DNA of 64,000 nucleotides from Thysanoteuthis rhombus (lineage: Eukaryota; Mollusca; Cephalopoda; Oegopsida; Thysanoteuthidae): the NCBI GenBank assembly GCA_963457665.1, contig OY735212.1, forward strand, positions 57,650,038 through 57,714,037, given 5' to 3'. The first letter of the stretch is position 1. Each line of letters opens with the position of its first letter. The position numbers and the translations under genes are program-made. The notes under the pieces are model-generated. The model was not told the origin of the DNA. It saw only the letters and a program-made list of their open reading frames with translations, and made no database searches. This document shows positions 12,325-25,107 of this stretch, one piece after another.

Positions 12325-12450
12325 GTGGATGTTTTCGATATGTTTACTTATATATAGTCTAGGAAGCTTTATAGCTTTAAACACTGAACATCAAAAACTT
12401 TTGTCACTTTTTCCCAATAACTGTTTATGCATTTATGTAATTTCCTTCAG

Positions 12451-12456
<6 letters not shown>

Positions 12457-12488
<32 letters not shown>
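12457..12488. repeat. (TA)n microsatellite
   Basis: A 32-bp TA tract followed by impure TG, TATA and CATA steps to about 12555. Confidence 0.95.
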
Positions 12489-12491
<3 letters not shown>

Positions 12492-13007
12492 TGTGTATTT
12501 GTACATATTCATGCATGTGTCAGTGTGTGTATATATACATATATTTATATATCAAGATATTTATTGAGAGCAACAATGTAAGCCGCATTTGTATGCACAT
12601 GGCTGGCTCTTCGTACACGTACAAAAGTTACAGTGTCAAAACTCAGATGATGAAATGTTAGCAAAACATCAAGAGTCAGTGAACCTCTGTGGGGAGAAAT
12701 TCTGACTCTTGCCAATTGTATACAATGCACCCGTCACCCATTCAGCAGACGCAGCAGATGGGTATCAGCCTTGAAGGAGTGCACACATCAATGTCATCAT
12801 GCAACTGGGAAGGTCAACACCGATCCTCATTCATAGAAACAAAAGCATCGATACCATTTGATCGACAGACAAGAATTCACAAAAGTACTTTCTTCCATAA
12901 TTGGATATGATGCGTTTTTGAAGTAATGCAGTTTTAACGCATTCAACTATATTTCCACAGTCTCAACTAACTTTTCATTCTCCTACTCATTTTTTAAAAA
13001 CTTTCTG

Positions 13008-13430
13008 ATTAGTCACTCAGCAGACACTGTCATGAGATCAATATCTTTTAGCAGCATGCCATGTGGAGGTGACCAATTAAAAAAATTCAGAAAAGGGGTT
13101 GATCAATAAGTAATTCACTTCTCATGTCCCTTGTTGGCCAGTGATTGCTAAAAATGTCTGAACTTTCAAAAAAACAAGCCTGAATGTCGCTAGATACAAA
13201 GGGATCAATTTATACTTTAACTTAATTGGCAAATCCCCCCCCCATCTGAAAACTCATCTGAGGGAAAATTTTCAAAAATCAAAAGCCGTGTTTTGTAAAT
13301 AAAGTAAGGAATATTTGAATTTTCAGCCCTCTAGCTCCATTGGTGCAGCCTGTACATGCAATTCATACATAGCCAGCCAACTACATCAACTTAAAAACTG
13401 AAGAAACCTAAATTGATAGTTTCTGATTAA
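13008..13430 (+). repeat. Family A repeat, forward, near full length
   Basis: Opens with ttagtcactcagcagacac, includes gcatgccatgtggaggtgac, gggatcaatttata and ctagctccattggtgcagcc, and ends with actgaagaaacctaaat plus gatagtttct. Length is close to the approximately 430-bp family length. Confidence 0.85.
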
Positions 13431-13669
13431 TTAAGATTGATACCAGTATGCAGAAAAACACTTGCTGATAAAAAGTAACCTTGGTAAAATGTCACATTCA
13501 TGAAGAATCAGTTAAAGAATGTCTTTCCTTGCAAGACAAACACAATAAATAAGGTTTTATAACTACGGCTCTCACAAGGCAGATCCAGGTATTAACATTA
13601 ACTCAGCCGTGTTTTTGCGCACACGAAAAGTAGTTGCTATTTTATAAGCTCAGCCCACACAACTCATTT

Positions 13670-14170
13670 TCTTCATTCATTTATGTGGTTGTCTCTTCAA
13701 TTTACTACTGGGTTAACATCAGTGCTGAACGAAATATTTATCTTAATCATCATCAGTCATTAATCGTCTGTTGTTGGACATAGATCTTCCCCAAGATTCA
13801 CCACATTTCTCTGTCGTTGGCATTGCAGAGCTAATATTTCCTGAACCTGTTCAGTTTGTCTTGCTATCTCATATTCTGCTGGCCTCAGTTCTACATTTGA
13901 TCTCTTGGGATCTACGGTGCGAGTCCTGATGTCTATAGATTGTCTGCCATTCTTGCACTATGACCAGCCCATTGTCATTTGAGTTTCCTAATTGATTCTA
14001 TGATGTCTCGGACTCCTGTTTTTTTGTTAATATACTGTACAGTCTTGTGGTTGCTCCATGTGATTTTGAGCATGATTCTCTTATGTGCGTATTGCATGTT
14101 TCCAAATAAAATGTTTTTAAAATTATCACATTTTGTTGCATATAAACTGACTGTTCTAATGATATAAATA
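13670..14170. repeat. Family H repeat, interrupted by a LINE
   Basis: The left part (13670-13745) has ttttcttcattcattta, tggttgtctctt, tttactactgg and atttatcttaat. The right part (14106-14170) has aataaaatgtttttaaaa, attatcacattttg, cataaactgac and ctaatgatata, and runs into a TA microsatellite. The order matches the copy at 2203-3412. Confidence 0.55.
13746..14105 (-). mobile_element. RTE-like LINE 3' fragment
   Basis: Minus-strand fragment whose plus-strand image starts with the tail atcatcatcagtc, followed by cgtctgttgttggacataga. It ends in the ATGCAATACGCACATAAGAG block, the MQRAHERIM region of the family. It has stops in every frame. It sits inside the H repeat at 13670-14170. Confidence 0.85.
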
Positions 14171-14218
14171 TGTAAATATATATATATAAATATATATATA
14201 TCTATATATATATATATC

Positions 14219-14281
<63 letters not shown>
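14165..14281. repeat. (TA)n microsatellite
   Basis: A TA tract with interspersed atcta and atgta interruptions, directly abutting the end of the H repeat. Confidence 0.95.
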
Positions 14282-14500
14282 GAATAAATGGAACTTGTTT
14301 TTCAAAGGAGTTACCTAGAAAATTTATTCATTGAAAAGCATTCCCTGAGTAATTATAAAATAAAGACCATTGGATTTAATCATAATATTTTGCATTTTTT
14401 ACCTAGAATGTATTTCGGTACTCAGTCTGTATGTTGTGCAAGGAAAATCAGGAAAAAAAAGGATTGTCAGTGGTCAGCATCATTGACAGAATAAGTCTAT

Positions 14501-14955
14501 TATCATCATCAGCCTTTTAGCACCATTGTTGAACATATACCTTCCCAAAAATTTGCTTGATCTCTCCCTCATGGGCATCGCAGAGCCAATACTTTAACTT
14601 CTCTAGTTTGTCAGACCATCTTATATTTTGTCAGCCACCGTTTCACATGCGAATCATGATGTCTAGCGATTGTCTGCTATTCTTACAACATTACCAGCCC
14701 ATTGCCATTTGAGTTTTCTAAAGGATTCTATGATATCTCCTGTTCTTCCTCCATATGTTGTATTAGATTTTGAGCATGATTCTCTCCTGTGCAGGTTGCA
14801 TGGTTCTCAGTTTGAGTATCAATGTTTTGGTCAGGTTCTATGTTCCAGTTCCATAGGTGACTATCGGGAGGATGCATTGGTTGTAAACCCTCCTTTCTAG
14901 CACTAGCAGGATTTTCTTGTTCTAAAACATTGCGCTTGCTCTGCCCATAGCTTAC
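14501..14955 (-). mobile_element. RTE-like LINE 3' fragment
   Basis: Plus-strand image tatcatcatcagccttttag, then the endonuclease-RT tail region to the block that reads cttgctctgccc on the plus strand, at about 14955. Internally shortened near 14745, where the pattern skips the segment specifying the HIREKT region. No open frame longer than about 75 codons survives. Confidence 0.85.
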
Positions 14956-15116
14956 TCATTAAGTCAATTAGAATTAACGGAGACAAAAACCAATATTTGC
15001 AACATTATATTAACAAAACCATTGTTTGCAAAATACAATGGCAGTAAGATAATGCTTACAGCAAGATCCCAACAGCCACAAAGGCATCAGATATACTGCA
15101 CAATGTAATCTATACT

Positions 15117-15540
15117 TTATTAAAAACTGTCAACCAAAACTGTCAAAATAGGTTTCTTCGGTTTTCAAGTTGGTTTTGCTGGCTTAGTAGCTAACCAATA
15201 GAGCTAGAGAGCAGAAATATTAAACATTTACTACGATGTTTAAAAAAAGATTTTTTTTTTTCTCACTTCCACCCTTGAATAGTTATTTAATAGTAATCCA
15301 ATGTGCAATGTAAGTTTATGTCAAATCAAGCCCTTAGTTTGTGTCCACTAGCATTTACGTTTGTTTTTTGAAAATTTAGAATTTTGTTTTGATCATTTTC
15401 CAACAAAAGGTGAGAAGAGAAACTTATTTGTTGATCACCTCTTTTTTCAATTTTTTTAGTTGATCCCCCGTAATATGACACGCAGCCAAAAGACATTGGT
15501 AGCATGACCTTTTTTATTAGGTGACTAACCAGACCTGTTA
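15117..15540 (-). repeat. Family A repeat, reverse, near full length
   Basis: Opens with aaactgtcaaccaaaactg and aaaataggtttcttcgg, contains ccaatgtgcaatgtaag, ttagtttgtgtcc and gttgatcacctc, and ends gtgactaaccagacctg. Flanks differ from those of other copies, so the outer boundary is at cagacctg. Confidence 0.87.
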
Positions 15541-15544
15541 TTGT

Positions 15545-18250
15545 CTTTTCTTTACAACAATGTTCGAGTGCATTTGTACACTGAGTGGAGGTCATGGATT
15601 TTTATAGATAACAAAAACAGACGCAGTTCAAAACCTGGTTGATAACATCCATAGAGATAGAGGGAAGGAAAAAGAGAGAAAGAGACAGGTCTATGAAAGC
15701 CATATTCACATTTTTTCAAGCCAAATAGTAAAAGGTAGAAAGCTGCTTGCAAAGATGGATTACGAAGACAAAAAAAAAAATGGTGTGGGGGGGCTCCAAA
15801 GAAAGAAAAAAAAAATCATTTCAGGAGTAAAATGACTGAAAAATATTGGACTTTAACTGATTTTCTTGAGCCTTTGCTAGATTTTGTTTTGAACCATCTA
15901 TGTGTCTTCTGATCTGCAAATGAATATTCCTCAAAAACTTTATGTTGCATTTGGCTGTACTGTCACACCCATTTCCACACACTGAAACAATATGAGTTTT
16001 TCATTATCTCTATCCACCTCTCGATTGTAAAAGATAGATATTCATTCTCTCTAACTGCCCCGTTGTAAACAATAAACATTCCTCCTGTCTCTTCCTTCTC
16101 TCGATTCTATTCCAAAACCATATAAAAACAAATAAGGAGTGCAGACTGGGTCATAAATATGTCACTTCCTGTGGGTACAAATAATCTGACCATTTTGTCA
16201 GGAATTTTCATTGTTAATCCACCTAATCCATCCCACAAAAAAAAAAAATTTTTTGAGGGGTTATTTTAAAAAATTAACTTGTGCACACAAAAAGTTCCAT
16301 CTCGCCTTACGGATACTTTCAATCTTTTTTAATCTTGATCAGAGGGAACGTGAATTTGGCTTTCATAGACCCTGCTACATTTATCGCAAGTAATAATCTC
16401 AGATAATCTTTCAAAAGCCAGGCTATGAATTCATTTAATGAGGGCAGAATTCATTATCTGTTGCTTGGAAGAAATTCTTGCAAACTACATCGACATAAGA
16501 ACTCAATATCAGGTAAGAATAGTGTTATACATATCCATTGTAAAATCTGGGTTCTCAAAATCTCCTTTCACTTTTCTTTCCCTCTCCCTCATATGATCTT
16601 AGGCTTGTGAATGCACATGCGTAGAACAGCTACAAACACATTATCCTTTCAGTAAATAAAATCATAATTGGCTGCAAGAGAAAGGACTCAAATTTTCCTT
16701 TTTCTGGATGAATGGATGAAAATTCGCAAAAGCTACGACTGAATTTATTTTTTATCTATATCTCTGGTTCCTTTGTACATAGTCTTATATACATACCTGG
16801 AAAATTAGCAATCCTCATTTTGCATCCTTTATGTTCCGAGGAAAGGAATTTTTGGCTTTTTAATGAGCCATAGATTTTCTTCCAACATTTCTTCTGTAAG
16901 AATTTTACACGTCAGAGTAAACAGATATGCCTGTAATCATTTGCCATTCAACTTCTTATATTATATTTTTAAATAAGGTAAGTTTTTCCTTCTAGTTCCT
17001 TCAAGTGTTAAGCACAGCTAACAAAAACACTGAACTGATAAACCACTCAAAATTTAGCAGAAGCAAAGATAAGCGCTAACCACAAGCTTTTATTACATGA
17101 ATTTAGCTTCAATTCATTTTTTTTTTTGCTCTAAAATCCGAACAGATCTAGAAAACTGATGTTTTGATATGTTGTAGCTTAGAGCTTTCCAAAAAGTTAT
17201 CGCATGCCAATATCAGACGATGATTAAGGTGTACATGAATAATTGAATGAACAGATGAAATTGAATTAAACATGAGTTTACATTAAACATTCAGATAATT
17301 CAAACCTGTGTCTTGGCTACAACATATTAGAATTTCTTCTGAACCAAAATCTATGGTAGTTGGTAGTTTTCCACCCGCACATTTGTAAATATCTGTATTC
17401 TTCTAAGTATTAATCTTTTTCAGATGCATTCACGCTTCTCCATAAGATACTTTTTATTTTATCAACCAGGAAATTTATTGTATTTTTTATATTCAAACAA
17501 TTTACTCCAAATACTTTTTTTGGTTTTAATTGTATTCTTTGTCTTATCCCCATTTACCTGTCTAAGATTTACCCTTTTACTAACATTGGGTGCCATAGGT
17601 TATTAAACGTAATGTAATAGACACAAAGAAAATTGAACCAGTCAATAGTTTTTGTTACTTGTCATCTATAATATTTCATATTAACATCCTTGAGAATTCC
17701 ATGAATAGGAAAACTTACATCTGTTTAAATACATACAACCCAGCACAATGAGTGTTTTATTGCATTGTGTACTCTAATATAACGTCTCTGCCCCATGTAA
17801 AAGGGATACCAAGATTGAGTGTTGCATGACATAATGGAATAACATTGGGCCACAACAATGGAGGAAAGGTGGAATAGGTAATATAAACAAAATAATTATG
17901 GTTGTTTAAGATGGACTGATGAGAACAAAGCAAGTAGCTTTCACAAGTCTTTTACAACTTCCTCAGAGAATATATAAATGGAATCTAAGCAGGGTTGTCC
18001 GTTGCTTCATGTGAAACTTCATATGAAGAACATATCTTCGAGTTTAATTATAAAGAGGTCTGTTGGACTTTTGGAACTGGTCACTTGTCTCCATGTGTTT
18101 TGATTTGTTAAATCAATTCCTTGGATCAATCCATATTCAACAGACTACAATGTACTTGGATCACTGATGTTCAGGGAAGAGAAAAAAGATGCCCAAAGCA
18201 TCAAATTTCCCTGCTACTATGCCTTTCTGATTTTTGCTTAACTAATACAG
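15545..18250. other. ADAM17 intron, no feature recognised
   Basis: 2.7 kb with A-rich and T-rich runs (15767, 16235, 17118) but no exon, LINE piece or other repeat that I could match. Confidence 0.4.
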
Positions 18251-18255
18251 TTGGT

Positions 18256-18585
18256 TTGCTTAATAACAGTTTTTCCCAAAGTGAGTTCCATGAAGTTTCA
18301 GCAAGATAAAGTCTCTTTTAACAAAACATAATAAAAATGCTTTTGACTGTTTTATGATTCTTAGATACTACCTTCAAGAATCTGAACTGGATTTACAAGT
18401 TGAAATTCATTATGATATCAAAAATCACTTCTGTCGGCTTGTCAGGATCTATGAAGAACAAAGAAAATTATTGGATACAAAATCCATTAAAAGTTATAGA
18501 AACATCAACAGAATTTCCGGCCGTGGAATACACGTATCCTAAAAGGGATCTGTGACAAAATGAGTCTGAAAACCTCTGCTCTACA
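18256..18585. mobile_element. Possible non-autonomous hAT-like element
   Basis: The left end reads cagtttttcccaaagtg and gttccatgaagtttc. The right end, reverse-complemented, reads cagaggttttcagactc. Such cag..ttt.cc/ttcaaa-type ends with 'ccatg' phrases are typical of hAT MITEs. No 8-bp target-site duplication is evident, so the call is tentative. Confidence 0.35.
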
Positions 18586-19065
18586 CAAAACCAAATGAAC
18601 TCTGATTACCTGATTTGTTTTTGTTACGGACTCTTTTGTATCTATGTACCTGCAGAAATGTGTGTTTGATCTTACCAAGTTTTTAAATATGACTTCTAGG
18701 TCCTAAACATCAGATAATACAAGAAGAAAATTTCAATAATACATTCCCAATAGTGTAAAGCCACAAAATGCAAAATATTAGGGGGTCCTAACCTTGGGTC
18801 TTAGTGTACAAAACCTTTACCATATGCTTCCTTATCTTCTATTCCTTCCTATTTTCTCCTACTGTCATCCATCATCTGATATGCCAATATAATATTTCAG
18901 TGCATGTCATTCATTCCATTCCTACCTTTATCAGTGGAGAGCCTCTGTCAGAAACAATTAGCAATAGAGTCTTGACAGTACCATTACATGTACCTTTTCT
19001 ACAGTCTTTGTTAGCTTTATCAAATCACATTCTTCAATATCTTTTTTCTTTGTTTTTTTTTTTGC

Positions 19066-19494
19066 TATTAGAAACTGTCAAACAAAACTGTCATCCAAAC
19101 TGTCAAAATTGTCCTGACTAAGTATGCATAGACGTACCACGCATACAGGTTGTACCAAAGGAGCAAGAGGGCTGAAATTTTCACCACCTCCTCCATATTA
19201 TGTTTACCTAAAATGTTTTGTTTTTTGAAAATACCCCTCAAATAGGGTTCAGATGGGAGGTTCAATTTGCAGTCCAAGCTCATGCTAAATAAATCCTGTT
19301 TTTGCCAGCTTCTTTGCTTGTTTTTAAAAAATTCAGACTTTCAGTGATCACTGTTAAACAAAAGGCAAGAGAAGTAACTTATTGATCACACCGTTTTGAA
19401 ATTTTTTAATTGAATTGATTACCCTTAACATGCAGCCAAAAGATTTTTGGTCATATGACTGTTTCTATTGAGTGACTAACCAGACCTGTTTTAC
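19066..19494 (-). repeat. Family A repeat, reverse, full length
   Basis: Runs from attagaaactgtc and a repeated aaactgtc motif through ggttcagatgggagg, atttgcagtcc, cagactttcagtgatcact and catgcagccaaaag to gagtgactaaccagacctg. It is a good reference copy at about 430 bp. Confidence 0.88.
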
Positions 19495-19499
19495 TTTTT

Positions 19500-20890
19500 T
19501 GTCTTTGTCATCTAAGTACACTTATATGTAGGGAGTGCAGAGTGGCATAATTGTGACCAAAGAAAGCACATGAAACTATATGTTTCATGTTGGTCCTCGT
19601 CAAGGTTGACAATGGGTATAAGAACTTTTTTTACACTTATCACTGCCTGAGCAATAGCAATAGGGAAGAGATTTGACCTAATGCTCACTCAATGCTCTTC
19701 TCTCTCAGCCATCCTGGCATGTCAGAAATGAGAGATTTTTTTGTCAAGATATCTGGAGATGGGATAGAACCCTAGAATATGGTTTCATGCCTTTTCAAAA
19801 GGTATTAGGATCATGAACATGAACAGCCTCAGGCAAGATCTGAACTAGTTTTTTCATATTCCATTTTCCGTGCAAATGACTGCTACACGTCCACTTTCTG
19901 TTAATGCCCTTGGGAAAAATATGGATCCCCCAACTTGCAAGATAACTGAATAAATAGATCCTGTCACTGACATATCGCAATGGTCAGCAAAAAACAAGGG
20001 GAGCAAAAACTTGAACCAACCACTCTCCCCTAACTACTTGTTCAGGAGGCTATAAATGCTAAAATCAGTTACACCCATTGCCAACCATGATGGAAACTAG
20101 TCATATGCATATAATGACGGAGGAGCAAAATAAAAGTGATTCTGTCACTAATAATTTTTTGATAAACAAAGAAAACGAGAAAAAAAAAACAGCGGGAGAA
20201 TAAGAAATAAAATAAAATCTACAATGAACAGAAAAGAATTATTTTAATGAGATTATTCATTGGAGTGACACAATGAGATTGACCTGACCTTCACATTTGG
20301 AAGGTTAAGCGTGGGATCAGGAAAGAAAGGCAAGAATGTTCCAGTCTTCCAAATTAGCAGAAGAGCCAATTATCATGGGAAAGTGTCTCTCTATGATGCA
20401 AGCTAACAATAGCACCCAAATTGTAGTTGGAATTAATGAAAGATCTCAAGTGAAAGTTAATGAAGGCGTATGCATCTGAAATAGTTGAAAGCGTCATATA
20501 ATTCAACAGGAATCGCGACCATATTTAGGGGGTGAAAATTGTAACTAGAAAAAACTTGAAATTAAAAACTTTCTAATATATAAAAATTCATGCATTCACA
20601 TCCAATGAGTTGAAAGGCTGTTAGTGAAGGCTAATCAAAGAGATGCAAGGAAAAGAAGTGGTACAAAAAGAAGGAGACGCACATATAGAATAATAAGGTT
20701 AAAAGAGTAATGGGGTATTTATTTGCCCCATTGGTTACCTCCAGCCATATTGAATCACTATAGCCACGATGACCGACAATGTTGCCTATTTAATACTTTT
20801 CAAGCTAAATTTAATGCATATGTTTTGGCAACAAGAAAATACAACCAGCGTAGTTTTAGCCCATTTTTAGTTTGCTCAGATAGTGTAATG
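19500..20890. other. ADAM17 intron, no feature recognised
   Basis: No exon or repeat match, apart from a lone 14-mer, gaatcactatagcc at 20752-20765, identical to the inverted end of family B but with no B body beside it. Confidence 0.4.
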
Positions 20891-20897
20891 ATTAGCA

Positions 20898-21275
20898 CAT
20901 CAAAAAACAAGCATGAAACGAAACTAAGGGATCAATTTAGCATAAAATTATGTTGCAAACTGTATCCCCTTCTCCCTAAAGATCTGTATAGAGGAGTAAT
21001 TTAGAAAAACCAGAAGTGTTTTTTCTAGATATGAGTAAATTTTTAGCTGGGGGGGGGTCATTTGCAATGTAAGTTAATGCTAAATTGATTCCTTAGTTTA
21101 GAGTTATGTGTGTATTTTGAAAATTCTTACTTTCTTAGTGATCACTTGTCATCAAAAGATGAGAGCAAGAATTCATTCATTGATCATTTTTTTTTATTGA
21201 TCACCCCAACACAGCATGTTGCCAAAAGACATGGCTCATGCGGTAGTTTCAATCAAATGACTTACAAGACCTGTT
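20898..21275. repeat. Head-to-head chimeric family A element
   Basis: 20898-21042 is forward A sequence (aacaagcatgaaac, gggatcaatttagcata, agtgttttttctaga). 21043-21275 is reverse A sequence (atttgcaatgtaagtta, atgctaaattgattcc, gatcaccccaaca, ending acaagacctg). The two halves overlap in the same part of the family and so form an internal inverted repeat. It is not two complete elements. Confidence 0.7.
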
Positions 21276-21307
21276 TGCCTTTTTTTAAAATTTGATGAAG
21301 TATTGTA

Positions 21308-21400
21308 AACGAGGGTTTCTCAATGTTGTGGTCGGGACTCCTCTAGAGTCCCATGAAGATTCTTGGGGGTTGGCGACCTAGTTGAGAATTTTTTTCACAA
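21308..21400. mobile_element. hAT-like terminal fragment
   Basis: The phrase ggtttctcaatgttgtgg, tcgggactcctctagagtcc, ggttggcgaccta resembles the ends of hAT MITEs (ggttctcaac, ggaccc, gtcgcgac). Only one end is visible. Confidence 0.35.
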
Positions 21401-21985
21401 AGAATAATGTTTTGTCAAATTTTGGGAAAAATTGCGTCAGGGTTGAGCAGGGTCTATTTGGACACTCAGATGATTGTGTCAGCACTACCGACAATATTCT
21501 CTCTAACCTTTTATAGTCAGTGGGCACCTGAAATCTCGTGTAATCTTTTTTCTTGAAAAAATTTGGTACACACTTTTAAATCTGACATAGGGAATCAATA
21601 CCTTTTCAATAAAAACTGAGTAAGCTGTCTACAGGATTTGAAATCTTCCGTGTACACTTCAATTCCCTTTGTGCACAGACACACGTGTAGAGCCCAGAGG
21701 GAATTATGGCTACCGGACATAAGATGGTGATTTATTTAACGGCTGGTATGGCATGTTTTTATTTATAAATGTATGAGAAAGATCAGAATGAATTATTAGT
21801 TTATGTTCATTTCCCCCCTACAAACTTTATACACTTACTGTTACAAAAATAGCAGTTGTGCTTCCAATAAATCAAATGGTGAACTACGAATCAGGCATGA
21901 TTTTCGAGCTTAGACATCATTATCACTAGCCCGGGGTACCTCACTAACACTTCACAATATCTTTAAACTTTGTGGGTTCTCTGTA

Positions 21986-22012
21986 ACACACACACACACA
22001 CACACACACACA
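21986..22012. repeat. (CA)n microsatellite
   Basis: A pure CA tract of 13 units. Confidence 0.95.
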
Positions 22013-22672
22013 GCTTATTTATGTTAGTAGGGGTTTGTGTGGTGGAGAGAGAGATTAGTTAACCCATTACCTGCGGGAGGTGGCAAGTATAATAATTATA
22101 TATTGCAAGATAGAGGCTCCGACTCACATATTGAATTGAATAACCATCAATCCGAATAAAATGGAAATTTTATTGAGTTATCCATAGAGCAGCAATTATG
22201 GAAGCTTTCTGTCATCTGCAGTTAATGATTCAACTAAGCATTTAAAATGAAAAACAGGCATTCTTTTTCACTCCCCTCTGGAGAAAACTGCTATAAGGCA
22301 CTTCATATGAACTGAATGAATTTGGTCGAGAACTGTTTGGTAGACATCGTTGCTGTATAATGATTCATGCAAGTAGTAAACAAAATAACAGATGCCGAGT
22401 AATTGTATTTAGTAAAAGCAGGTGACAGATCTGATATCAAGTTTACATAAGATTCTTATTTGAACACCTGCAGGAGAAATCTGATAAACATTTTCCAGAC
22501 AAAACTCAAATATCTTTCACATGGCTCTTCTGTATTTTTGTATATGCGACAGATGGGGTCTATAGCAGTCCTATTTCTTTTTTTTTTCATGTTTTTCTAA
22601 ATATCTGCAAATGGAGCATTTGTTTAAAGTGTACATTTAAATTTGCAAAAGTCTCTCTTGGTCTTGTTTCTC

Positions 22673-22774
<102 letters not shown>

Positions 22775-22859
22775 AGAAAGGGATATATGATCCGACAGAA
22801 ATAATTATAAATGCATCATATTACTTGGAAACAATTTGAAATGATATCCTATTATTACA

Positions 22860-22930
22860 CGGTAGGAGCAACACAACGTCAAAGCAGCTACCTTATCAGT
22901 CACAGGTTAGATTCCTGCAGCAGCCCCATT
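22860..22930 (+). repeat. Possible tRNA-like SINE head
   Basis: Contains ggttagattcctgcag, a plausible box B, preceded at about 45 nt by ggtaggagcaacaca, a weak box A. No second copy or tail was identified. Confidence 0.25.
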
Positions 22931-23059
22931 TCATTCAATTGTTTATTCTATTCACGCTATCAAGGCCAAATGATGCACTCACTATGTAATAACAGGAGAT
23001 CATCTCAAATGGAGTTGCAAAATAAGATAATTCATTTATGATATGTATGTTTGTTGAGT

Positions 23060-23260
23060 GAATGTAATGTAGGCAATGTGGAAGTGAAAAATATATGAAG
23101 GAAACGTGCTACAGCACAAAATTTTTTTTTCTCGTAGATATATGTTTTTGAAGGCCTGATGCATTTCACCATATTCCATTGGCATCTTCATAAGCACTTT
23201 TACAATGCAAAAAAACAAAACTAGTACATGTTCGGATTATATACTAAGTTGTTAGTATTA
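23060..23260 (+). repeat. Family E copy, partial
   Basis: Shares ggcaatgtggaagtgaaa, then gatgcatttcaccatattcc and ggcatcttcataagcac with the E element at 250-568. The second inverted arm is not recognisable here, so it looks truncated or decayed. Confidence 0.5.
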
Positions 23261-23381
23261 CGTAGACCATCACAACACTGTTTCCTCATCTTCTCTCATA
23301 TACTATCACATCTTGTTTTCTTGTCAACAATAGTTTTTATGTGATTCTGGCTGACTATCTATTTGTTATGAATACAGGCTG

Positions 23382-23720
23382 CACCAATGAAATATTTACT
23401 CCTTTTTCTGTGTAGAAAAATTTTTTTTGTTTTTTTAAAATTTATCCCCCAAAAAAGGTTCTTATTTTAGTTTCAATTTACAATGTAAGTTTATGCTAAA
23501 TTGACTGATTAGCTAATGTCTAGCAGCGTTCATGCTTATTTTTCCGAAATTCAGAAGGTTTTTATTGATCAGCATCAAACAAAAGAGAGGAGTGATTTAT
23601 TCATTGATCACTACTTTTCCTTCCGATTGTTTAATTGATCACACCCAACACTGCATGCTGTCCAAAAAATTTTGGTCTTGTGATGGTTTTGTATTGAGTT
23701 GGTAACCAGATCTGGCTTAT
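23382..23720 (-). repeat. Family A repeat, reverse, truncated
   Basis: Begins at ggctgcaccaatg and so lacks about 90 bp of that end. It then follows the family through atttacaatgtaagttt, catgcttatttttccg and actgcatgctgtcc to gagttggtaaccagatctg. Its right edge abuts the repeat pair member at 23720. Confidence 0.82.
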
Positions 23721-23845
23721 CTGCAATTGACGTAGCATTCTCCAAAATTATCTTTTGTCTGTACTGCTTGTCGTTATTACAGCTAACAACTTTTAATGGA
23801 TACCGTCCCCACTTACGGAAAGTCTATTCAGATTTAAAACAAGAA
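23720..23845 (+). repeat. Local repeat pair, copy 1
   Basis: Shares ttatcttttgtctgtac, cttgtcgttatt, caacttttaatgga and attcagatttaaaac in order with 24765-24890, 1.04 kb away in the same orientation. It is either a local duplication or two copies of one dispersed element cut by family A. Confidence 0.5.
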
Positions 23846-24077
23846 AAAGAACAGATACTGTCCAAAAATCAATGTTGTACATACATTTCTGACAGCATTT
23901 ATCTACATTTGTTCCTGTAATAAAACCATTTATTTCAAATTGAGTTTTCAAGCTAATCCCTGTTAAAATGTCCGGAACAAAAATAATGATTGCATCAAGA
24001 ATAAAATGGAAACTATTGTCCAAAATGCAATGTAATTTTTTGAGAAATAAAAAAAAGTTAAGAATATATAGAGACTA

Positions 24078-24482
24078 TTTCCATTATTATTCGGACCATC
24101 CTCATCTTTGTTGTTTTTCATACAATGTTTCGGCCGTTGCACTCTACGGCCTTCGTCAGGTAACATCTGGACATCATGGACACATAGCACAGTGGTTACA
24201 GCATCAGACAAATTACTGTTAAGTAATCTGATGGTACTAGGTTTGATCCTAGTGTGAGGCAGTATAACAATACTACTAACGCTGAAAGAGGGGAGTAAGG
24301 TCGATATACCCCCATCGGATAAATAAAGGGTTAGGTTCGTTACTTCCCAAAAATCTCCCAGATGTTACCTGACGAAGGCCGTAGAGTGCAACGGCCGAAA
24401 CGTTGTATGAAAAACAACAAAGATGAGGATGGTCCGAATAATAATGGAAATAATAATAATACCTCATCTCAAAAATTCCGAG
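24078..24482 (+). mobile_element. tRNA-derived SINE with inverted copy of its own 3' domain; 14-bp TSD
   Basis: The SINE head starts at about 24176 (gacacatagcacagtgg, a good box A, then ggtttgatcct, box B, at about 24240). The 3' domain at 24358-24452 holds gacgaaggccgtagagtgc and cggccgaaacg. An inverted copy of that domain, 95 bp with one difference, precedes the head at 24076-24170. The 14-mer atatatagagacta flanks the whole unit at 24064-24077 and 24483-24496. The inverted block is therefore inside the insertion. The paired arms would form a 95-bp RNA stem. A second copy lies at 32480-32792. Confidence 0.8.
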
Positions 24483-24764
24483 ATATATAGAGACTAGTTA
24501 AAAACACTATAGTTTGTTTCCTTTCTTTCTTTCCGGTACTTTTTTTTCATCTCTAGAATGGATCGAAGAGAGAGATATTCTTCTTTCTTTGCCCACTCTC
24601 TATCTTGTAACTCTCTATCTTCACCAATTAGCAAAAAATTTCAAAAAGACATTTCCTATCCCTCTTTAACCAATCTCTCTTTGGATCAGTCAATTTCCCA
24701 CAAACGCTGTTAACCGATTTGAAAAATCAGTCTTGACATGAAATTCCCCCCCTTTTCTAAATTC

Positions 24765-24890
24765 TGTCGACATTCGTTGCAGTTAACAATTATCTTCTGT
24801 CTTTAAAGCTTGTCGTCATTGCAGCTACAACTTTTAATGGAAACCATCCCATCCCTACTTCGGGAAACTCAATTCAGTTTTAAAACAATA
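24765..24890 (+). repeat. Local repeat pair, copy 2
   Basis: Counterpart of 23720-23845 (ttatcttctgtcttta, cttgtcgtcattgcagc, acttttaatggaaacc, attcagttttaaaac). Upstream sequence from 24530 has no partner in copy 1, where family A lies instead. Confidence 0.5.
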
Positions 24891-25107
24891 CAACTTGCAT
24901 GCACTCAGCAATCAGTAATTGATTTTTAGTTAATGTACTGTTTATAAAGAGAGCTTGATTTGAGTTCTATCGATTTGTTACATTTCACCAGAGAATTTTT
25001 ATTCTGTTCATTACTGTTGCACTACTACAGATTTTAATTCATTAACAGCAAACATCTTTGTCATTGAATTAAAAAAAAACATAACAGGAAAAAAAAAAAT
25101 TTAACAA

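Noticed and set aside
12242..12661. 139-codon open frame starting in family A
   Set aside because: It combines the end of a family A repeat with a TA microsatellite; composition is low-complexity.
20752..20765. Solo family B terminus (gaatcactatagcc)
   Set aside because: The 14-bp match has no adjacent B sequence, so it could be chance in AT-rich DNA.
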